From Pseudomonas sp. RC10 (GTDB lineage Bacteria > Pseudomonadota > Gammaproteobacteria > Pseudomonadales > Pseudomonadaceae), in the NCBI RefSeq assembly GCF_038397775.1, contig NZ_CP151650.1, forward strand, positions 6,033,001 through 6,097,000: a stretch of 64,000 nt of DNA. The letters run 5' to 3'. How positions within the stretch are numbered: position 1 is the first letter of the stretch; each line of letters begins with the position of its first letter. Below are positions 7,884-17,197 of the stretch, in pieces. The position numbers were made by a program, and so were the translations under genes. A model generated the notes under the pieces. That model had not been told where the DNA came from and did no database searches. It saw only the letters and a list, made by a program, of their open reading frames with translations.

Positions 7884-8690
7884 TCACTGTTTGAAAAGAT
7901 CTCCGGGGGTGAAGCCAAACAGGCCCTTGAACGCCGCGATGAACGCCGACGTTGAGTCATACCCGCAATTGAGGGCGGTGCTGGTCACGCTGTCGCCCTC
8001 TTCCAATGCATTGAGCGAGGCAAGCAACCGCGCTCGTTGTCGCCACCCTCTGAAACTCAAACCGGTCTCGCGCTGGAACAGGCGCATCAGGGTCTTTTCC
8101 GACATGTTCAGGCGCGCGGCCCAATCGGTCAGTGTGATGTTCTGGCTGGGGTCTTCGACCAGTTCATTGCACAGCGCCAGCAAGCGAGGATGACGGGGCA
8201 AGGGCAGGGAAAAGCCGACCTCGGGCAACTGCGCCAGTTGGTCGAGCAGCACCTGCACCAGCCGGGACTCGTGGCTGTCGCGTTCGGGGTAATCCGGGGG
8301 AAACAGGCAGAAGGCTTTGATCAGCTCACGGGCCAAAGGCGTCACTTCCAGCACCCGACAGCGATCCGTCGCCCATAGGGAATCCTGAGTGCGAACGTAG
8401 AGGCTACGCATTTCAGCGCGGGTCGAGGTGACTACTTCATGGCCCAATCCCGCCGGAATCCAAACACCCCACTGCGGAGGCGCGAAAAAACTGCCCTGCT
8501 CGGTGTGAACGCCGAGAACGCCGCTGATGGCGTAGGAAAACTGCACCCAATCGTGGCGATGTGTCGGCGTCCATGAACCCGCACTCAGGCTCTCGGCGCG
8601 GGCATAAACGGGCCGAGGCAGATCGGTCAGGGCGGGGATCTGCCGCAGCGTGTCGGGGCTGCGAGAGGGTGAATGTCCTTTGCTCGGCAT
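7884..8690 (-). CDS. AraC-family transcriptional regulator
   Basis: A 268-residue regulator. The N-terminal half is a cupin-like sensing domain (THRHDWVQFSYAISG...). The C-terminal 90 residues hold the two AraC helix-turn-helix motifs, with MSEKTLMRLFQRETGLSF and then GYDSTSAFIAAFKGLFGFTP. It sits 170 bases downstream of the thiolase gene on the same strand and may control that lipid-metabolism cluster. The inducer cannot be read from the sequence. Confidence 0.9.
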   Translation of the reverse strand: MPSKGHSPSRSPDTLRQIPALTDLPRPVYARAESLSAGSWTPTHRHDWVQFSYAISGVLGVHTEQGSFFAPPQWGVWIPAGLGHEVVTSTRAEMRSLYVRTQDSLWATDRCRVLEVTPLARELIKAFCLFPPDYPERDSHESRLVQVLLDQLAQLPEVGFSLPLPRHPRLLALCNELVEDPSQNITLTDWAARLNMSEKTLMRLFQRETGLSFRGWRQRARLLASLNALEEGDSVTSTALNCGYDSTSAFIAAFKGLFGFTPGDLFKQ

Positions 8691-8860
8691 GGGCGCGCCT
8701 TCTGACGTGAAGCGGGCAGTGTAAAGCCTCTCGATTCAGGCGCCACGTCTGTGAGAGCGAATTCAGTCGCGAAATGGCGGAACGGTCAATGCATCCGAGT
8801 TGGCCGATCGATTATTCGCGAATGAATTCGCGCCCACAGTCAGCGCTTTGGTGCCGTGAA

Positions 8861-10138
8861 TCACCGCTCGAGGATCGCCGTTACGCCCTGCCCGCCCGCT
8901 GCACAAATCGAGATCAGACCTCGCCCTTGCCCCGCCACGCTGAGCAGTTTCGCGAGGTTGGCAACGATGCGCCCGCCGGTCGCGGCGAAGGGGTGTCCTG
9001 CTGCCAGCGAGCTGCCTTTCACGTTGAGCTTGCTACGGTCGATGGAGCCCAACGGCGCATCGAGGTCCAGACGGTTTTTGCAGTATTCCGGGTCTTCCCA
9101 GGCCTTGAGCGTGCACAGCACCTGCGCCGCGAACGCTTCGTGGATTTCGTAGTAATCAAAATCCTGCAACGTCAAACCATTGCGGGCCAGCAAGCGGGGC
9201 ACGGCGTACACCGGCGCCATCAACAAGCCCTCTTCGCCCCGCACGAAATCCACCGCTGCCGCCTCACCATCCCGCCAATAGGCCAACACCGGCAGGCCGC
9301 GTTCTTTGGCCCATTCCTCACTGGCCAGCAACACCACCGACGCGCCATCGGTGAGCGGTGTTGAGTTACCAGCCGTCAACGTGCCACGAGGGCTGCGCTC
9401 GTAGGCCGGTTTGAGCGATGCCATTTTTTCAAGGCTGGCGTCGGCGCGCAGATTGTTGTCCCGGGTCAGGTTTCGAAACGGTGTCAGCAGGTCATCCTGC
9501 CAACCCGATGCATAGGCAGCCGCCATTTTCTGATGGCTCTCCAGCGCCAGTTGATCCTGGGCCTCCCGGGGAATCTGCCAGGTCTGCGCCATCAGCTCGC
9601 AGTGCTGCCCCATCGACAGCCCGGTGCGCGGCTCGCCGTTACGGGGCAGTTCGGGCTTGAGGTTGTGCGGCCTCAGTTGGGTCAGCACCTTGAGTTTGTC
9701 GCCCGTGCTCTTGGCGCGGTTGACCTGCAACAGGATGCGTCGCAAGTCTTCGTTCACCCCGATCGGCGCATCGGATGCTGTGTCCACGCCGCCCGCGATG
9801 CCGCACTCGATCTGTCCCAGCGCGATCTTGTTGGCGACCAGCAGCGCTGCTTCCAGCCCCGTGCCGCAGGCCTGCTGAATGTCGTACGCGGGTGTTTGCG
9901 GAGACAGTCGCGAGCCCAGCACACATTCGCGGGTCAGGTTGAAATCCCGTGAGTGCTTGAGAACCGCCCCGGCCACCACTTCCCCCATGCGCAAGCCGTG
10001 CAGGTTGAAGCGCTCGATCAAGCCCTCCAGTGCGGCAGTGAGCATCTCCTGATTGTTGGCCGTGGCGTAGGCGCCGTTGGAGCGGGCGAACGGAATGCGA
10101 TTGCCTCCGACGATGGCGACGCGGCGTATCTGGTTCAT
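8861..10138 (-). CDS. Acetyl-CoA C-acetyltransferase (FadI/FadA2-type thiolase)
   Basis: A 425-residue thiolase that makes or breaks beta-ketoacyl-CoA. The nucleophile is Cys91 in QQACGTG, His333 lies in EIHEAFA, a GHP motif has His382, and the second catalytic Cys is Cys412 in SICAAGGQG. Length suits the longer FadI-like class. It is divergent from the FabG-like gene at 10243 with about 100 bases between. A thiolase, a long FabG and a MaoC hydratase together match the fadA2-fabG4-htdX set of mycobacteria and a similar set in P. aeruginosa. That suggests reductive chain building or beta-oxidation on acyl-CoA. Confidence 0.92.
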   Translation of the reverse strand: MNQIRRVAIVGGNRIPFARSNGAYATANNQEMLTAALEGLIERFNLHGLRMGEVVAGAVLKHSRDFNLTRECVLGSRLSPQTPAYDIQQACGTGLEAALLVANKIALGQIECGIAGGVDTASDAPIGVNEDLRRILLQVNRAKSTGDKLKVLTQLRPHNLKPELPRNGEPRTGLSMGQHCELMAQTWQIPREAQDQLALESHQKMAAAYASGWQDDLLTPFRNLTRDNNLRADASLEKMASLKPAYERSPRGTLTAGNSTPLTDGASVVLLASEEWAKERGLPVLAYWRDGEAAAVDFVRGEEGLLMAPVYAVPRLLARNGLTLQDFDYYEIHEAFAAQVLCTLKAWEDPEYCKNRLDLDAPLGSIDRSKLNVKGSSLAAGHPFAATGGRIVANLAKLLSVAGQGRGLISICAAGGQGVTAILER

Positions 10139-10242
10139 TGAAATCTCCCTGTCCTGTGTGCGCTGATCAGCCCGAAAGCGTAGGACTTATTAGCCATTGA
10201 TGTGGTCCACTTCTTTGAACCCCGACTCAAGGAGAGTGTTCC

Positions 10243-11598
10243 ATGGCATCTGATCGCTACATTGACTTCGCCAACTCGGACATCGGTCGCCGACTGGTCG
10301 GAGCCGTGGGCCTTCCCGCGCCAGCGCGACTGGAACGCTGGCAGGCCGGGCGCCTGCGTCCGGTGGAAGGTGCGCTGCTGTTGAGCGGCGGCCCGTTGGC
10401 GGAGCGCGTCAGCGAGTTTGCCCCGCGCATGACCGACTTGCTGTTCAGCTTCGCGAGTGACTTCAGCGGCGCGCATCCGTGGACACCCGATCAAGGCTCG
10501 AAAATCAAGGCCGTCGTGTTCGACGCCAGCCGCCTTTTACATACCTCCCAACTCTCTGGGCTGCGCGACTTCTTCCAGCCGGTGATCCGCCATCTGGAAA
10601 ACAGCGCGCACATCGTGATCCTCGCCCGCGCACCCGATGCCCAAATCGACGCACTGGCCGCCAGCACCCAGCAGGCCATTGAAGGTTTCAGCCGCTCGCT
10701 GGCGAAAGAAATGCGCAACGGCGGCACGGTTCAGCTGCTGCAAGTCGAAGACGGCGCGGAAGATCAACTGGAAGGCGCCTTGCGTTTTTTCCTGTCGCCA
10801 AAGAGCGCGTTCATCTCCGGCCAGGTCATTCGAATCAGCGCCTCCACAGCCCACGTGCAGGACTGGAGTCGCCCACTGGCCGGACGCAAGGCATTGGTGA
10901 CCGGCGCAGCTCGCGGCATCGGTGCGGCTATCGCGGAAACCCTGGCCCGCGATGGCGCAGACGTTGTGTTACTGGATGTGCCACAAGCCAAGTCCGACCT
11001 TGAAGCCTTGGCCGCGCGGCTTGGCGGTCAACCGCTGGTGCTGGATATCTGCGCACCGGATGCCGCCGCCCAGTTGATCGAACACCTGCCCGACGGACTC
11101 GACATTCTCGTGCACAACGCGGGCATCACTCGCGATAAAACCCTTGCCAACATGACGGCCGACTTCTGGGATTCGGTGCTCAACGTCAACCTCAATGCGC
11201 CCCAAGTGCTAACCCAGGCGCTGATCGACGCGGGCACCCTGCGCGACAATGGCAGCGTGATTCTGATGGCCTCGATCAGCGGGCTTGCCGGCAATCGTGG
11301 GCAAACCAACTACACCACCAGTAAAGCCGGGCTGATCGGACTGGCGCGTGCACTGGCGCCTTCGCTGAAAGAGCGCGGCATTAGCATCAACGCCGTGGCA
11401 CCGGGCTTTATCGAAACCAACATGACCGCGCACATGCCCTTCGCTTTGCGTGAAGCAGGCCGACGCATGAGTTCGCTCGGCCAGGGCGGCTTGCCTCAGG
11501 ATGTCGCGGAAGCGGTGGCATGGCTGGGCCAGCCGGGTAGCGCTTCAGTCAGCGGGCAGGTGTTGCGTGTGTGCGGACAAAGCGTGATTGGGGCTTAA
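10243..11598 (+). CDS. High-molecular-weight 3-oxoacyl reductase (FabG4-like)
   Basis: A 451-residue short-chain dehydrogenase. The catalytic domain starts near residue 212 with GAARGIG (221-227), and the tetrad shows Ser344, Tyr357 and Lys361. The first 210 residues are a degenerate Rossmann-like extension characteristic of the FabG4 group, which works with acyl-CoA and NADH rather than acyl-ACP and NADPH. AAGGAGAG precedes the ATG. The MaoC hydratase gene follows 19 bases downstream, so the two form an operon. Cofactor preference here is inferred from the family. Confidence 0.9.
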   Translation: MASDRYIDFANSDIGRRLVGAVGLPAPARLERWQAGRLRPVEGALLLSGGPLAERVSEFAPRMTDLLFSFASDFSGAHPWTPDQGSKIKAVVFDASRLLHTSQLSGLRDFFQPVIRHLENSAHIVILARAPDAQIDALAASTQQAIEGFSRSLAKEMRNGGTVQLLQVEDGAEDQLEGALRFFLSPKSAFISGQVIRISASTAHVQDWSRPLAGRKALVTGAARGIGAAIAETLARDGADVVLLDVPQAKSDLEALAARLGGQPLVLDICAPDAAAQLIEHLPDGLDILVHNAGITRDKTLANMTADFWDSVLNVNLNAPQVLTQALIDAGTLRDNGSVILMASISGLAGNRGQTNYTTSKAGLIGLARALAPSLKERGISINAVAPGFIETNMTAHMPFALREAGRRMSSLGQGGLPQDVAEAVAWLGQPGSASVSGQVLRVCGQSVIGA

Positions 11599-11617
11599 CG
11601 AGTACGGGAGAGAATCG

Positions 11618-12475
11618 ATGAGTGCACATTGGCGCTATCTGGACACCCCTCCGTCGCTGCCGGGCTTGTTCTTGCAGGCGGCGTTGCGGCGCAAGATCAG
11701 CGGCTCACAGCTGCCGGATCAGGGGCTGCGCTGCTGGGTCTCGGTAGACCCGGACAAGGTCAACGCCTTCTCCAAGGTCTGCGGGTTCATACCCGGCAGC
11801 CTGTTGCCGCCCACGTATCCCCACGTACTGGCGTTCCCGCTGCAAATGAAGCTGCTGACAGACAAGGACTTCCCGTTTCCGCTGTTGGGGCTGGTGCATT
11901 TGCATAACCGCATCAGCATTCGCCGCCCGCTCGGCAGTGTGATCAAGGCGCAAGTCAGCGTGCGCGTCGCTAACCTCAAACCCCACGCAAAAGGCGCGAC
12001 GTTCAGCCTGATCACGCAGTTCGAAGACGCGTTGGGGCTGCTGTGGGAAGAAGAGAGCACCATGCTGTGCAAAGGCGCGAAGATCGAAGGTGAAATTGAA
12101 GGCGCCTACGAACCGGCACCGCTGCCGATGACCGAATTGGCGACGTGGTACGTCCCCTCCGATATCGGTCGGCAATACGCGAAAGTCAGCGGCGATTACA
12201 ACCCGATCCACCTGAGCGACAGCAGCGCCAAGCTGTTTGGCTTCCCCACGGCCATCGCCCACGGCCTGTGGATGAAAAGCCGGACGCTGGCGGCGCTTGA
12301 CGATCATTTGCCTGCATCAAATGTGGATATCTCGGTGGAGTTTCAGAAGCCCGTTCGCCTGCCGAGCGAGGTGACGCTGTCCGCCAGCGCGGCGGGGTCT
12401 CATGGTCAATTGAAGGTCGAGGGCAAAGAAGGGATCGTGCACATGATCGGGACGTGGCAGCCTGCGGCGGAGTGA
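11618..12475 (+). CDS. MaoC-family (R)-enoyl hydratase (HtdX-like)
   Basis: A 285-residue double hot-dog dehydratase. The second hot dog bears the hydratase-2 motif with Asp193 and His198 in SGDYNPIHLS, followed by the conserved AHGLWMKS. The start ATG at 11618 has GGGAGAG upstream; an in-frame upstream codon would overlap fabG and is less likely. With the neighbouring reductase and thiolase it supplies three of the four steps of an acyl-CoA elongation or degradation round. Confidence 0.88.
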   Translation: MSAHWRYLDTPPSLPGLFLQAALRRKISGSQLPDQGLRCWVSVDPDKVNAFSKVCGFIPGSLLPPTYPHVLAFPLQMKLLTDKDFPFPLLGLVHLHNRISIRRPLGSVIKAQVSVRVANLKPHAKGATFSLITQFEDALGLLWEEESTMLCKGAKIEGEIEGAYEPAPLPMTELATWYVPSDIGRQYAKVSGDYNPIHLSDSSAKLFGFPTAIAHGLWMKSRTLAALDDHLPASNVDISVEFQKPVRLPSEVTLSASAAGSHGQLKVEGKEGIVHMIGTWQPAAE

Positions 12476-12504
12476 CTACAGCTTCAGATTCCACCTCTCA
12501 CCCT

Positions 12505-12593
12505 TGTAGGAGTGAGCTTGCTCGCGATGACGGTCTGTCAGTCACCATTTCCGAATCTGGCACGCCGCCATCGCGAGCAAGCTCACTCCTACA
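12505..12593. repeat. REP pair (inverted TGTAGGAGTGAGCTTGCTCG)
   Basis: Two inverted copies of the TGTAGGAGTGAGCTTGCTCGCGAT unit face each other over about 40 bases. The same pair occurs at 22570-22657, 43516-43604 and 62366-62454. It lies just after the MaoC gene and can fold into a large hairpin. It is a typical Pseudomonas REP/BIME element, spread by a REP-associated transposase not encoded here. Confidence 0.92.
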
Positions 12594-12679
12594 GTGACTA
12601 ACGCACCGAATTCCCATCGGCTTCACTTGATTCCGCCCCGCATCCCCCTGAAGCTACCCACCTTCAGGAGACCCGCCCC

Positions 12680-12985
12680 ATGAACCTCGACGAACTCACC
12701 CAACGCCTGCATCGCATCCGCGATACCAATGACTGGCGGCAATTTCACAGCCCTAAAAATCTCGCCATGGCCGCCAGTGTGGAAATGGCCGAGCTGGTGG
12801 AGATTTTTCAGTGGAAAACCGAGGACCAGTCACGTCAGCTGCCCGCCGATGAACTCGCCCACGCGGGTCAGGAAGTGGGTGACATCGTGCTGTATCTGCT
12901 GCTGATGTGCAGCGAATTGGGGCTGGACATGAACGAAGTGGTGCGCGCCAAGCTGGCCGACAGCGAGCGGCGGTTCAGCAAATGA
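12680..12985 (+). CDS. MazG-like nucleotide pyrophosphohydrolase
   Basis: A 101-residue all-alpha NTP pyrophosphatase. The metal-binding signature is Glu35-x-x-Glu38 (SVEMAELVEIFQW) and Glu65-x-x-Asp68 (EVGDIVLYLL), as in MazG and iMazG proteins that clear non-canonical or excess (d)NTPs. TTCAGGAG precedes the ATG. The stop overlaps the start of cmoM (ATGA), so translation is coupled. Confidence 0.88.
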   Translation: MNLDELTQRLHRIRDTNDWRQFHSPKNLAMAASVEMAELVEIFQWKTEDQSRQLPADELAHAGQEVGDIVLYLLLMCSELGLDMNEVVRAKLADSERRFSK

Positions 12986-13731
12986 GCGACCGTCATTTTG
13001 ACCAGTTGGCCACGCGCTTCGCCGAGAAGATCTACGGCGGCGCCAAGGGCGCGATCCGTCTGGCGGTGTTGCAGGCAGACCTGACAGAAAGCCTGCCGAA
13101 CCGCCCCCTGCGCGTCCTTGACATCGGCGCCGGGCTGGGCCACATGTCGCTCTGGCTCGCTGAACAGGGGCATGACGTCACTTTGGCCGAGCCTGCTGAA
13201 CCGATGCTGGAAGGCGCGCGCCAGCGTTTCGCAGACGCCGGACAAACGGGCACCTTCATTCAAGCCCCGTGGCAGGCGCTCCCTGAGCAACTGAGCGAGC
13301 CGTACGATCTGGTGATTTGCCACGCCGTGCTTGAATGGCTTGCCGAACCCTTCACCATCCTGCCGGTGTTGCGCCAGCTCACCAAAGCCGATGGCTGGCT
13401 GTCATTGGCGTTCTACAACCGTGATGCGTTGATTTATCGCAATCTGCTCAAGGGCCATTTCCGCAAAATGCGTCGAAATACGCTGGCCGGTGAAAAGCAG
13501 AGCCTAACCCCGCAAGAACCCCTTGATCCGCGCGAATTAGCGGCGCAACTTGAGGGTCTGTGGCGAGTCGAAACCCAGAGTGGCGTCCGGGTATTCCACG
13601 ATTACATGCCGGTCGAATTCCAGGCGAAAGCCGAGCTGACCGACCTGCTGGAAATGGAGCTCGCCCACCGTCGCCACCCGAGCTTTGCCGGACTGGGACG
13701 TTATCTGCACTGGATGTGCCGACCCGTTTGA
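12982..13731 (+). CDS. cmoM: tRNA 5-carboxymethoxyuridine methyltransferase CmoM
   Basis: A 249-residue class I SAM methyltransferase that forms the methyl ester of cmo5U at the tRNA wobble position. The start region ([20 protein letters not shown]) and later motifs ([34 protein letters not shown]) follow E. coli CmoM closely. The SAM site is [11 protein letters not shown]. The ATG at 12982 overlaps the mazG stop; the longer open frame to 12907 lies inside mazG. Confidence 0.92.
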   Translation: MSDRHFDQLATRFAEKIYGGAKGAIRLAVLQADLTESLPNRPLRVLDIGAGLGHMSLWLAEQGHDVTLAEPAEPMLEGARQRFADAGQTGTFIQAPWQALPEQLSEPYDLVICHAVLEWLAEPFTILPVLRQLTKADGWLSLAFYNRDALIYRNLLKGHFRKMRRNTLAGEKQSLTPQEPLDPRELAAQLEGLWRVETQSGVRVFHDYMPVEFQAKAELTDLLEMELAHRRHPSFAGLGRYLHWMCRPV

Positions 13732-13751
13732 GGCTACCTGCGGAGACCATC

Positions 13752-14363
13752 ATGAAACGCCTCGCTTTGCTGCCCCTCTTCCTGACTTTGGCCGCGTGTC
13801 AGAGCCCCAACCCGTACACGGCCGTTTCCGCCGCCATTCCGCCTGCTCCGCCCCAGGCGGCCAACGCCATCGACATGAGCGCCTACCCCGCTGCGCCCCG
13901 TGATTTCGGGCGTTATCGCAACTGGACGTGGCTCAACGGTCAGTTGCCGCCGGGGACGCAATGGGCGGAGTCGGCGCAGGTCGCAGAAGCGGTGAGCAAC
14001 GGTCTCGACCAGCGGGGCTTGCGGCCTTCGCAGAACCCGCAGACTGCTGATTTGCGCGTCGCGGCCGACACCCACACGGAAACCCGTATTCGTCAGGTGC
14101 GTGACGATTATTACGACCCGTACTACGGCGGTGGTTATTACAACGGGTACCGCAACGGCTATGGCGGCTACGCCACGGTGCCGGTCGTGCGAACCTATCA
14201 AGAGCAGGTCGTGGTGGTGCGCATCAGCCTGTTCGACGGTCGCAGCGGTCAGCCCGTTTGGAGCGCCAGCGCCGAAACCGGCAGCGGCGGCGATCAGTCG
14301 GCGCGGGCCAAGGCATTGCGTCAGGCCGTGCAACACGCGCTGACCGCTTATCCGCCGTCTTAA
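13752..14363 (+). CDS. DUF4136 lipoprotein
   Basis: A 203-residue lipoprotein with lipobox LAAC at the end of a 16-residue signal peptide. The DUF4136 core ([13 protein letters not shown]...[20 protein letters not shown]) is followed by a Tyr/Gly-rich insert around residue 120 ([14 protein letters not shown]), then [21 protein letters not shown] paralogue follows 30 bases downstream, so the two are a tandem duplication in one transcript. Role in the envelope is unknown. It carries no +2 Asp, so outer-membrane location is likely. Confidence 0.88.
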   Translation: MKRLALLPLFLTLAACQSPNPYTAVSAAIPPAPPQAANAIDMSAYPAAPRDFGRYRNWTWLNGQLPPGTQWAESAQVAEAVSNGLDQRGLRPSQNPQTADLRVAADTHTETRIRQVRDDYYDPYYGGGYYNGYRNGYGGYATVPVVRTYQEQVVVVRISLFDGRSGQPVWSASAETGSGGDQSARAKALRQAVQHALTAYPPS

Positions 14364-14393
14364 TCTTTCCATTTGCCTTTCCGGAGAACTGTC

Positions 14394-14960
14394 ATGTTCC
14401 GCTGCATCGCTGTCGTGTGTGTTGCCCTGCTGCTCGCCGCGTGCCAGACCGATCGGGTCAATCGTGACTTCGACGCACAGCGGGATTTCGGTGGGTATCG
14501 AACTTGGGCCTGGAAGGAGCCGGGCCTGCAATATCAGCCCAATGACCCTCGCATCAAAAGCGACCTGACCGAACAACGCATTCGCCAGTCGGTTGGTGAA
14601 CAGCTCGACCAGCGCGGCCTGCGCATGGCGGCGCCGGGGGTGAAAGCCGACGTCCAAGTGCAGGCCTGGCTGATCGTCGAAGACCGCCAACAACTGGTCA
14701 CCACCAACTACGGCGGTGGCGGCTATTGGGGCAACCCGTGGGGCGGTTACTGGGGCGGCCCGATCGGCAGTGAGACGCGCAGCGTCGACTACAAGGTCTC
14801 GACCCTGCAAATCGACATGCTCGACGGCAAGGACGGCAAACTGGTCTGGCGCGGCAGCACCGAACAGGTGGTGAACGACAACAACGCCAACCCGGCCGCG
14901 CGGGAATTGGCGCTGCGCCAGACCGTGCAGAAAATCCTCCAGCAGTACCCACCAAGGTAA
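14394..14960 (+). CDS. DUF4136 lipoprotein, second copy
   Basis: A 188-residue paralogue of the preceding product. The lipobox LAAC is at Cys17. It shares DFGGYRTWAWKE, DQRGLRMAAPGVKADVQVQA, a Gly/Trp-rich insert (GGGGYWGNPWGGYWGG), and LQIDMLDGKDGKLVWRGS. CCGGAG precedes the ATG at 14394. Function unknown. Confidence 0.88.
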   Translation: MFRCIAVVCVALLLAACQTDRVNRDFDAQRDFGGYRTWAWKEPGLQYQPNDPRIKSDLTEQRIRQSVGEQLDQRGLRMAAPGVKADVQVQAWLIVEDRQQLVTTNYGGGGYWGNPWGGYWGGPIGSETRSVDYKVSTLQIDMLDGKDGKLVWRGSTEQVVNDNNANPAARELALRQTVQKILQQYPPR

Positions 14961-14975
14961 ACAGCCACGAGCTGT

Positions 14976-15047
14976 GAGCTACAAGCTGCAAGCAGTGCGC
15001 GGTGTCTGACATCACGCGCTCGGCTTTTAGCTTGCCGCTTGTAGCTC
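14976..15047. repeat. Imperfect inverted repeat after the DUF4136 genes
   Basis: GAGCTACAAGCTGCAAGC (14976-14993) and GCTTGCCGCTTGTAGCTC (15030-15047) are complementary at 17 of 18 positions. Inside lies a second small dyad (GCGCGGTG/CACGCGC). This is a Pseudomonas intergenic palindrome family different from the other repeats here. It might also end transcription of the lipoprotein genes, though no T-run follows. Confidence 0.7.
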
Positions 15048-15149
15048 GAAGCTCGCCCCTCGCCCCCTCGCCGCTTGCAACTGCTCCTCCGGCAACTAGA
15101 CTCCCCCCATCTCGGGTGAGTAGCGACGGCTTTGCCGAAGGAGTGCTGG

Positions 15150-17159
15150 ATGTCTCCCCTGATGTACCCCTACGCACGCCGGGACCGGCAGCGTGGCGCC
15201 ATAGGATTGATGGCCGCGCTGACCCTGGCTCTGGCCCTGCTGTGCACCCTGGTGGTGGTCGACAGCGGGCGACTCTACATGGAAAAACGCTCGTTGCAGC
15301 GCGTGGCGGATGTGGCAGCGCTGGAGGCTGCCAGTCGCGGCGGCGATTGCACCGGCAGCAACACCGCCAGCACGTACGCCACGCAAAGCGCGACCCGCAA
15401 CGGTTTCACGGTTTCCGACAACACCCGTACCCTGGCCACGCGCTGCGGCATCCTGATCGTCGGCACTGACAGTCGACGCACCTTCGCGGTCGACGCCACC
15501 CGTTCTGACGCCATTCAGGTCACGGTCAGCCACAGCGTGCCACGGAGCATCGCGGCCGGTGTCAGTGCGATGTTCGACACCACGCCGTCGCCGCCGGACG
15601 TTCAACTGAGTGCGGTGGCGGTGGCTGCCGGGGTGCCGCCCGTGGCAGCCCTGACCATCCGCAACACCACGCTGCAATTGAATACCGCCAACGCGAGCAT
15701 CCTCAATCCGCTGATCGGCGGTTTTCTGGGCAGCAGTGTCAATCTGGATGTCGCAGGTTGGCAGGGGCTGGCCAACAGCAACATCAGCCTGCTCGGCTAC
15801 CTGGATCAGTTGAAGAGCGACATCAAACTGTCGGCCCTCGATTACACGCAACTGTTGAGCAGCAACATTGCGGTCAGCCAACTCCTGCAATCGGCAATCA
15901 ACGTGCTCGACCCCAACGGCACCCTCGGCGCCACTGCAACCGTGCTCGGGTTGAAGGCGCTCAAGGTGGCGGCAGGCTCGACGCAAGTGGTGCTGGGTAA
16001 TCTCCTTCAGGTTCAGGGCGGGACCGACATCGCCGCGCTCAACACCAAGGTCAATCTGATGGACCTCGTGGAAGGCTTCGCCCAGTTGGCGAACAAACAG
16101 AATGGCCTGGTGGCCAACTTTCCGATCAATCTCGCAGGGCTGGCTCAGGTCAACGCTCGCGTACAAGTGATTGAACCTGGCCAGCTGTCGGCCATTGGCA
16201 ACCCTAAACTCGCGATAAAAGACCCCAATCCCAGAACCGGCCCCAACCGCATTTACGTGCGCACCGCGCAGGTCAAGACACTGCTGAACGTGAAACTGCC
16301 GGCGCTGGATGGGATCGCCTCCCTGGCCAATGCCGCCACCAACCTCATCGCCCCACTGACGCCGACGGTCAGCAGCCTGCTGCACCTGGATCTTGTGGGC
16401 GTCGTCAACTCAGTGACGTGCCTCTTGGGTGCCGGGTGCCAGACCCTCGATCTTAAATGGCTCTCTGACAGCAGCAACAGCGTCAGCCTCGACATCGCGC
16501 TCACCGCCACCAGCGCCGAGAGCTATGTGACCGGGTACACCTGCACCACCAATACCAATAAATCCCTGACCACTCAGACCCAGTCCGCCATCGTGGATTT
16601 GAAAGTGGGCAAGATTGACCCGGCTGCGGCATTTCCTGCGAGCACCAATCCGGCCACGATGGTTCCCGGCCCCTTGCCAGTGCTGGATATCGGCATCAAG
16701 ACCTGCCATCTGGTTCTGGGCATCGGCACGTGCGGCGCGCGAACCGCGTTTGCGGGGGGCGGCATCGGTGTGAGCCTGAATACCTCGCTGGGCGTCACGG
16801 GCACGCCGTTTACGTACATCTCACCCAACCTGCCGGAGATCAATCAGGCGGCCTATTTTCCTCCCTCCCCGGTCCTGACGACGCCGACCAGCGCCTTGTT
16901 GTCGAATGCGCTGTCGGGGATTCAGGTCAACATGTACAAACCCACCGTCAGCAATGGGCTGGGGGATTTGCTTAGCAATCTGGGAACAGTACTCAGCGGG
17001 ATAACGACGGCCCTTGACCAGGTGCTGGCCAGCACGCTGACCCCGCTGATCAGCGGCCTGATCGACCCCTTGCTCAAGGGCCTCGGCGTCAACCTCAACG
17101 CCGTGGACGTCGGCGCCAACCTCAGCTGCAATCTGGGGCAGGCGAAGTTGGTGATTTGA
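15150..17159 (+). CDS. tadG: TadG-like Flp pilus assembly protein
   Basis: A 669-residue protein with an N-terminal Tad/TadE-like segment: positive start, RQRGAIGLMAALTLALALL membrane helix, then the YMEKRSLQRVADVAALEAAS helix typical of TadG-type minor pilus proteins. The rest is a long, Asn/Leu/Gly-rich periplasmic domain. A CX8C pair occurs in CLLGAGCQTL and more cysteines further on (YTCTT, KTCHL, GTCGA). AAGGAG precedes the ATG at 15150. It stands apart from the tad operon, beyond pprA. In P. aeruginosa tadG adjoins tadD. Confidence 0.8.
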   Translation: MSPLMYPYARRDRQRGAIGLMAALTLALALLCTLVVVDSGRLYMEKRSLQRVADVAALEAASRGGDCTGSNTASTYATQSATRNGFTVSDNTRTLATRCGILIVGTDSRRTFAVDATRSDAIQVTVSHSVPRSIAAGVSAMFDTTPSPPDVQLSAVAVAAGVPPVAALTIRNTTLQLNTANASILNPLIGGFLGSSVNLDVAGWQGLANSNISLLGYLDQLKSDIKLSALDYTQLLSSNIAVSQLLQSAINVLDPNGTLGATATVLGLKALKVAAGSTQVVLGNLLQVQGGTDIAALNTKVNLMDLVEGFAQLANKQNGLVANFPINLAGLAQVNARVQVIEPGQLSAIGNPKLAIKDPNPRTGPNRIYVRTAQVKTLLNVKLPALDGIASLANAATNLIAPLTPTVSSLLHLDLVGVVNSVTCLLGAGCQTLDLKWLSDSSNSVSLDIALTATSAESYVTGYTCTTNTNKSLTTQTQSAIVDLKVGKIDPAAAFPASTNPATMVPGPLPVLDIGIKTCHLVLGIGTCGARTAFAGGGIGVSLNTSLGVTGTPFTYISPNLPEINQAAYFPPSPVLTTPTSALLSNALSGIQVNMYKPTVSNGLGDLLSNLGTVLSGITTALDQVLASTLTPLISGLIDPLLKGLGVNLNAVDVGANLSCNLGQAKLVI

Positions 17160-17197
17160 CCGAGCCAGGGATCACCCTATATCAGTCGCCTGACACA

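Noticed and set aside
12505..12593. REP pair as a CRISPR or attachment site
   Set aside because: It is a two-copy inverted repeat seen at three other intergenic places; no spacers, cas genes or integrase nearby.
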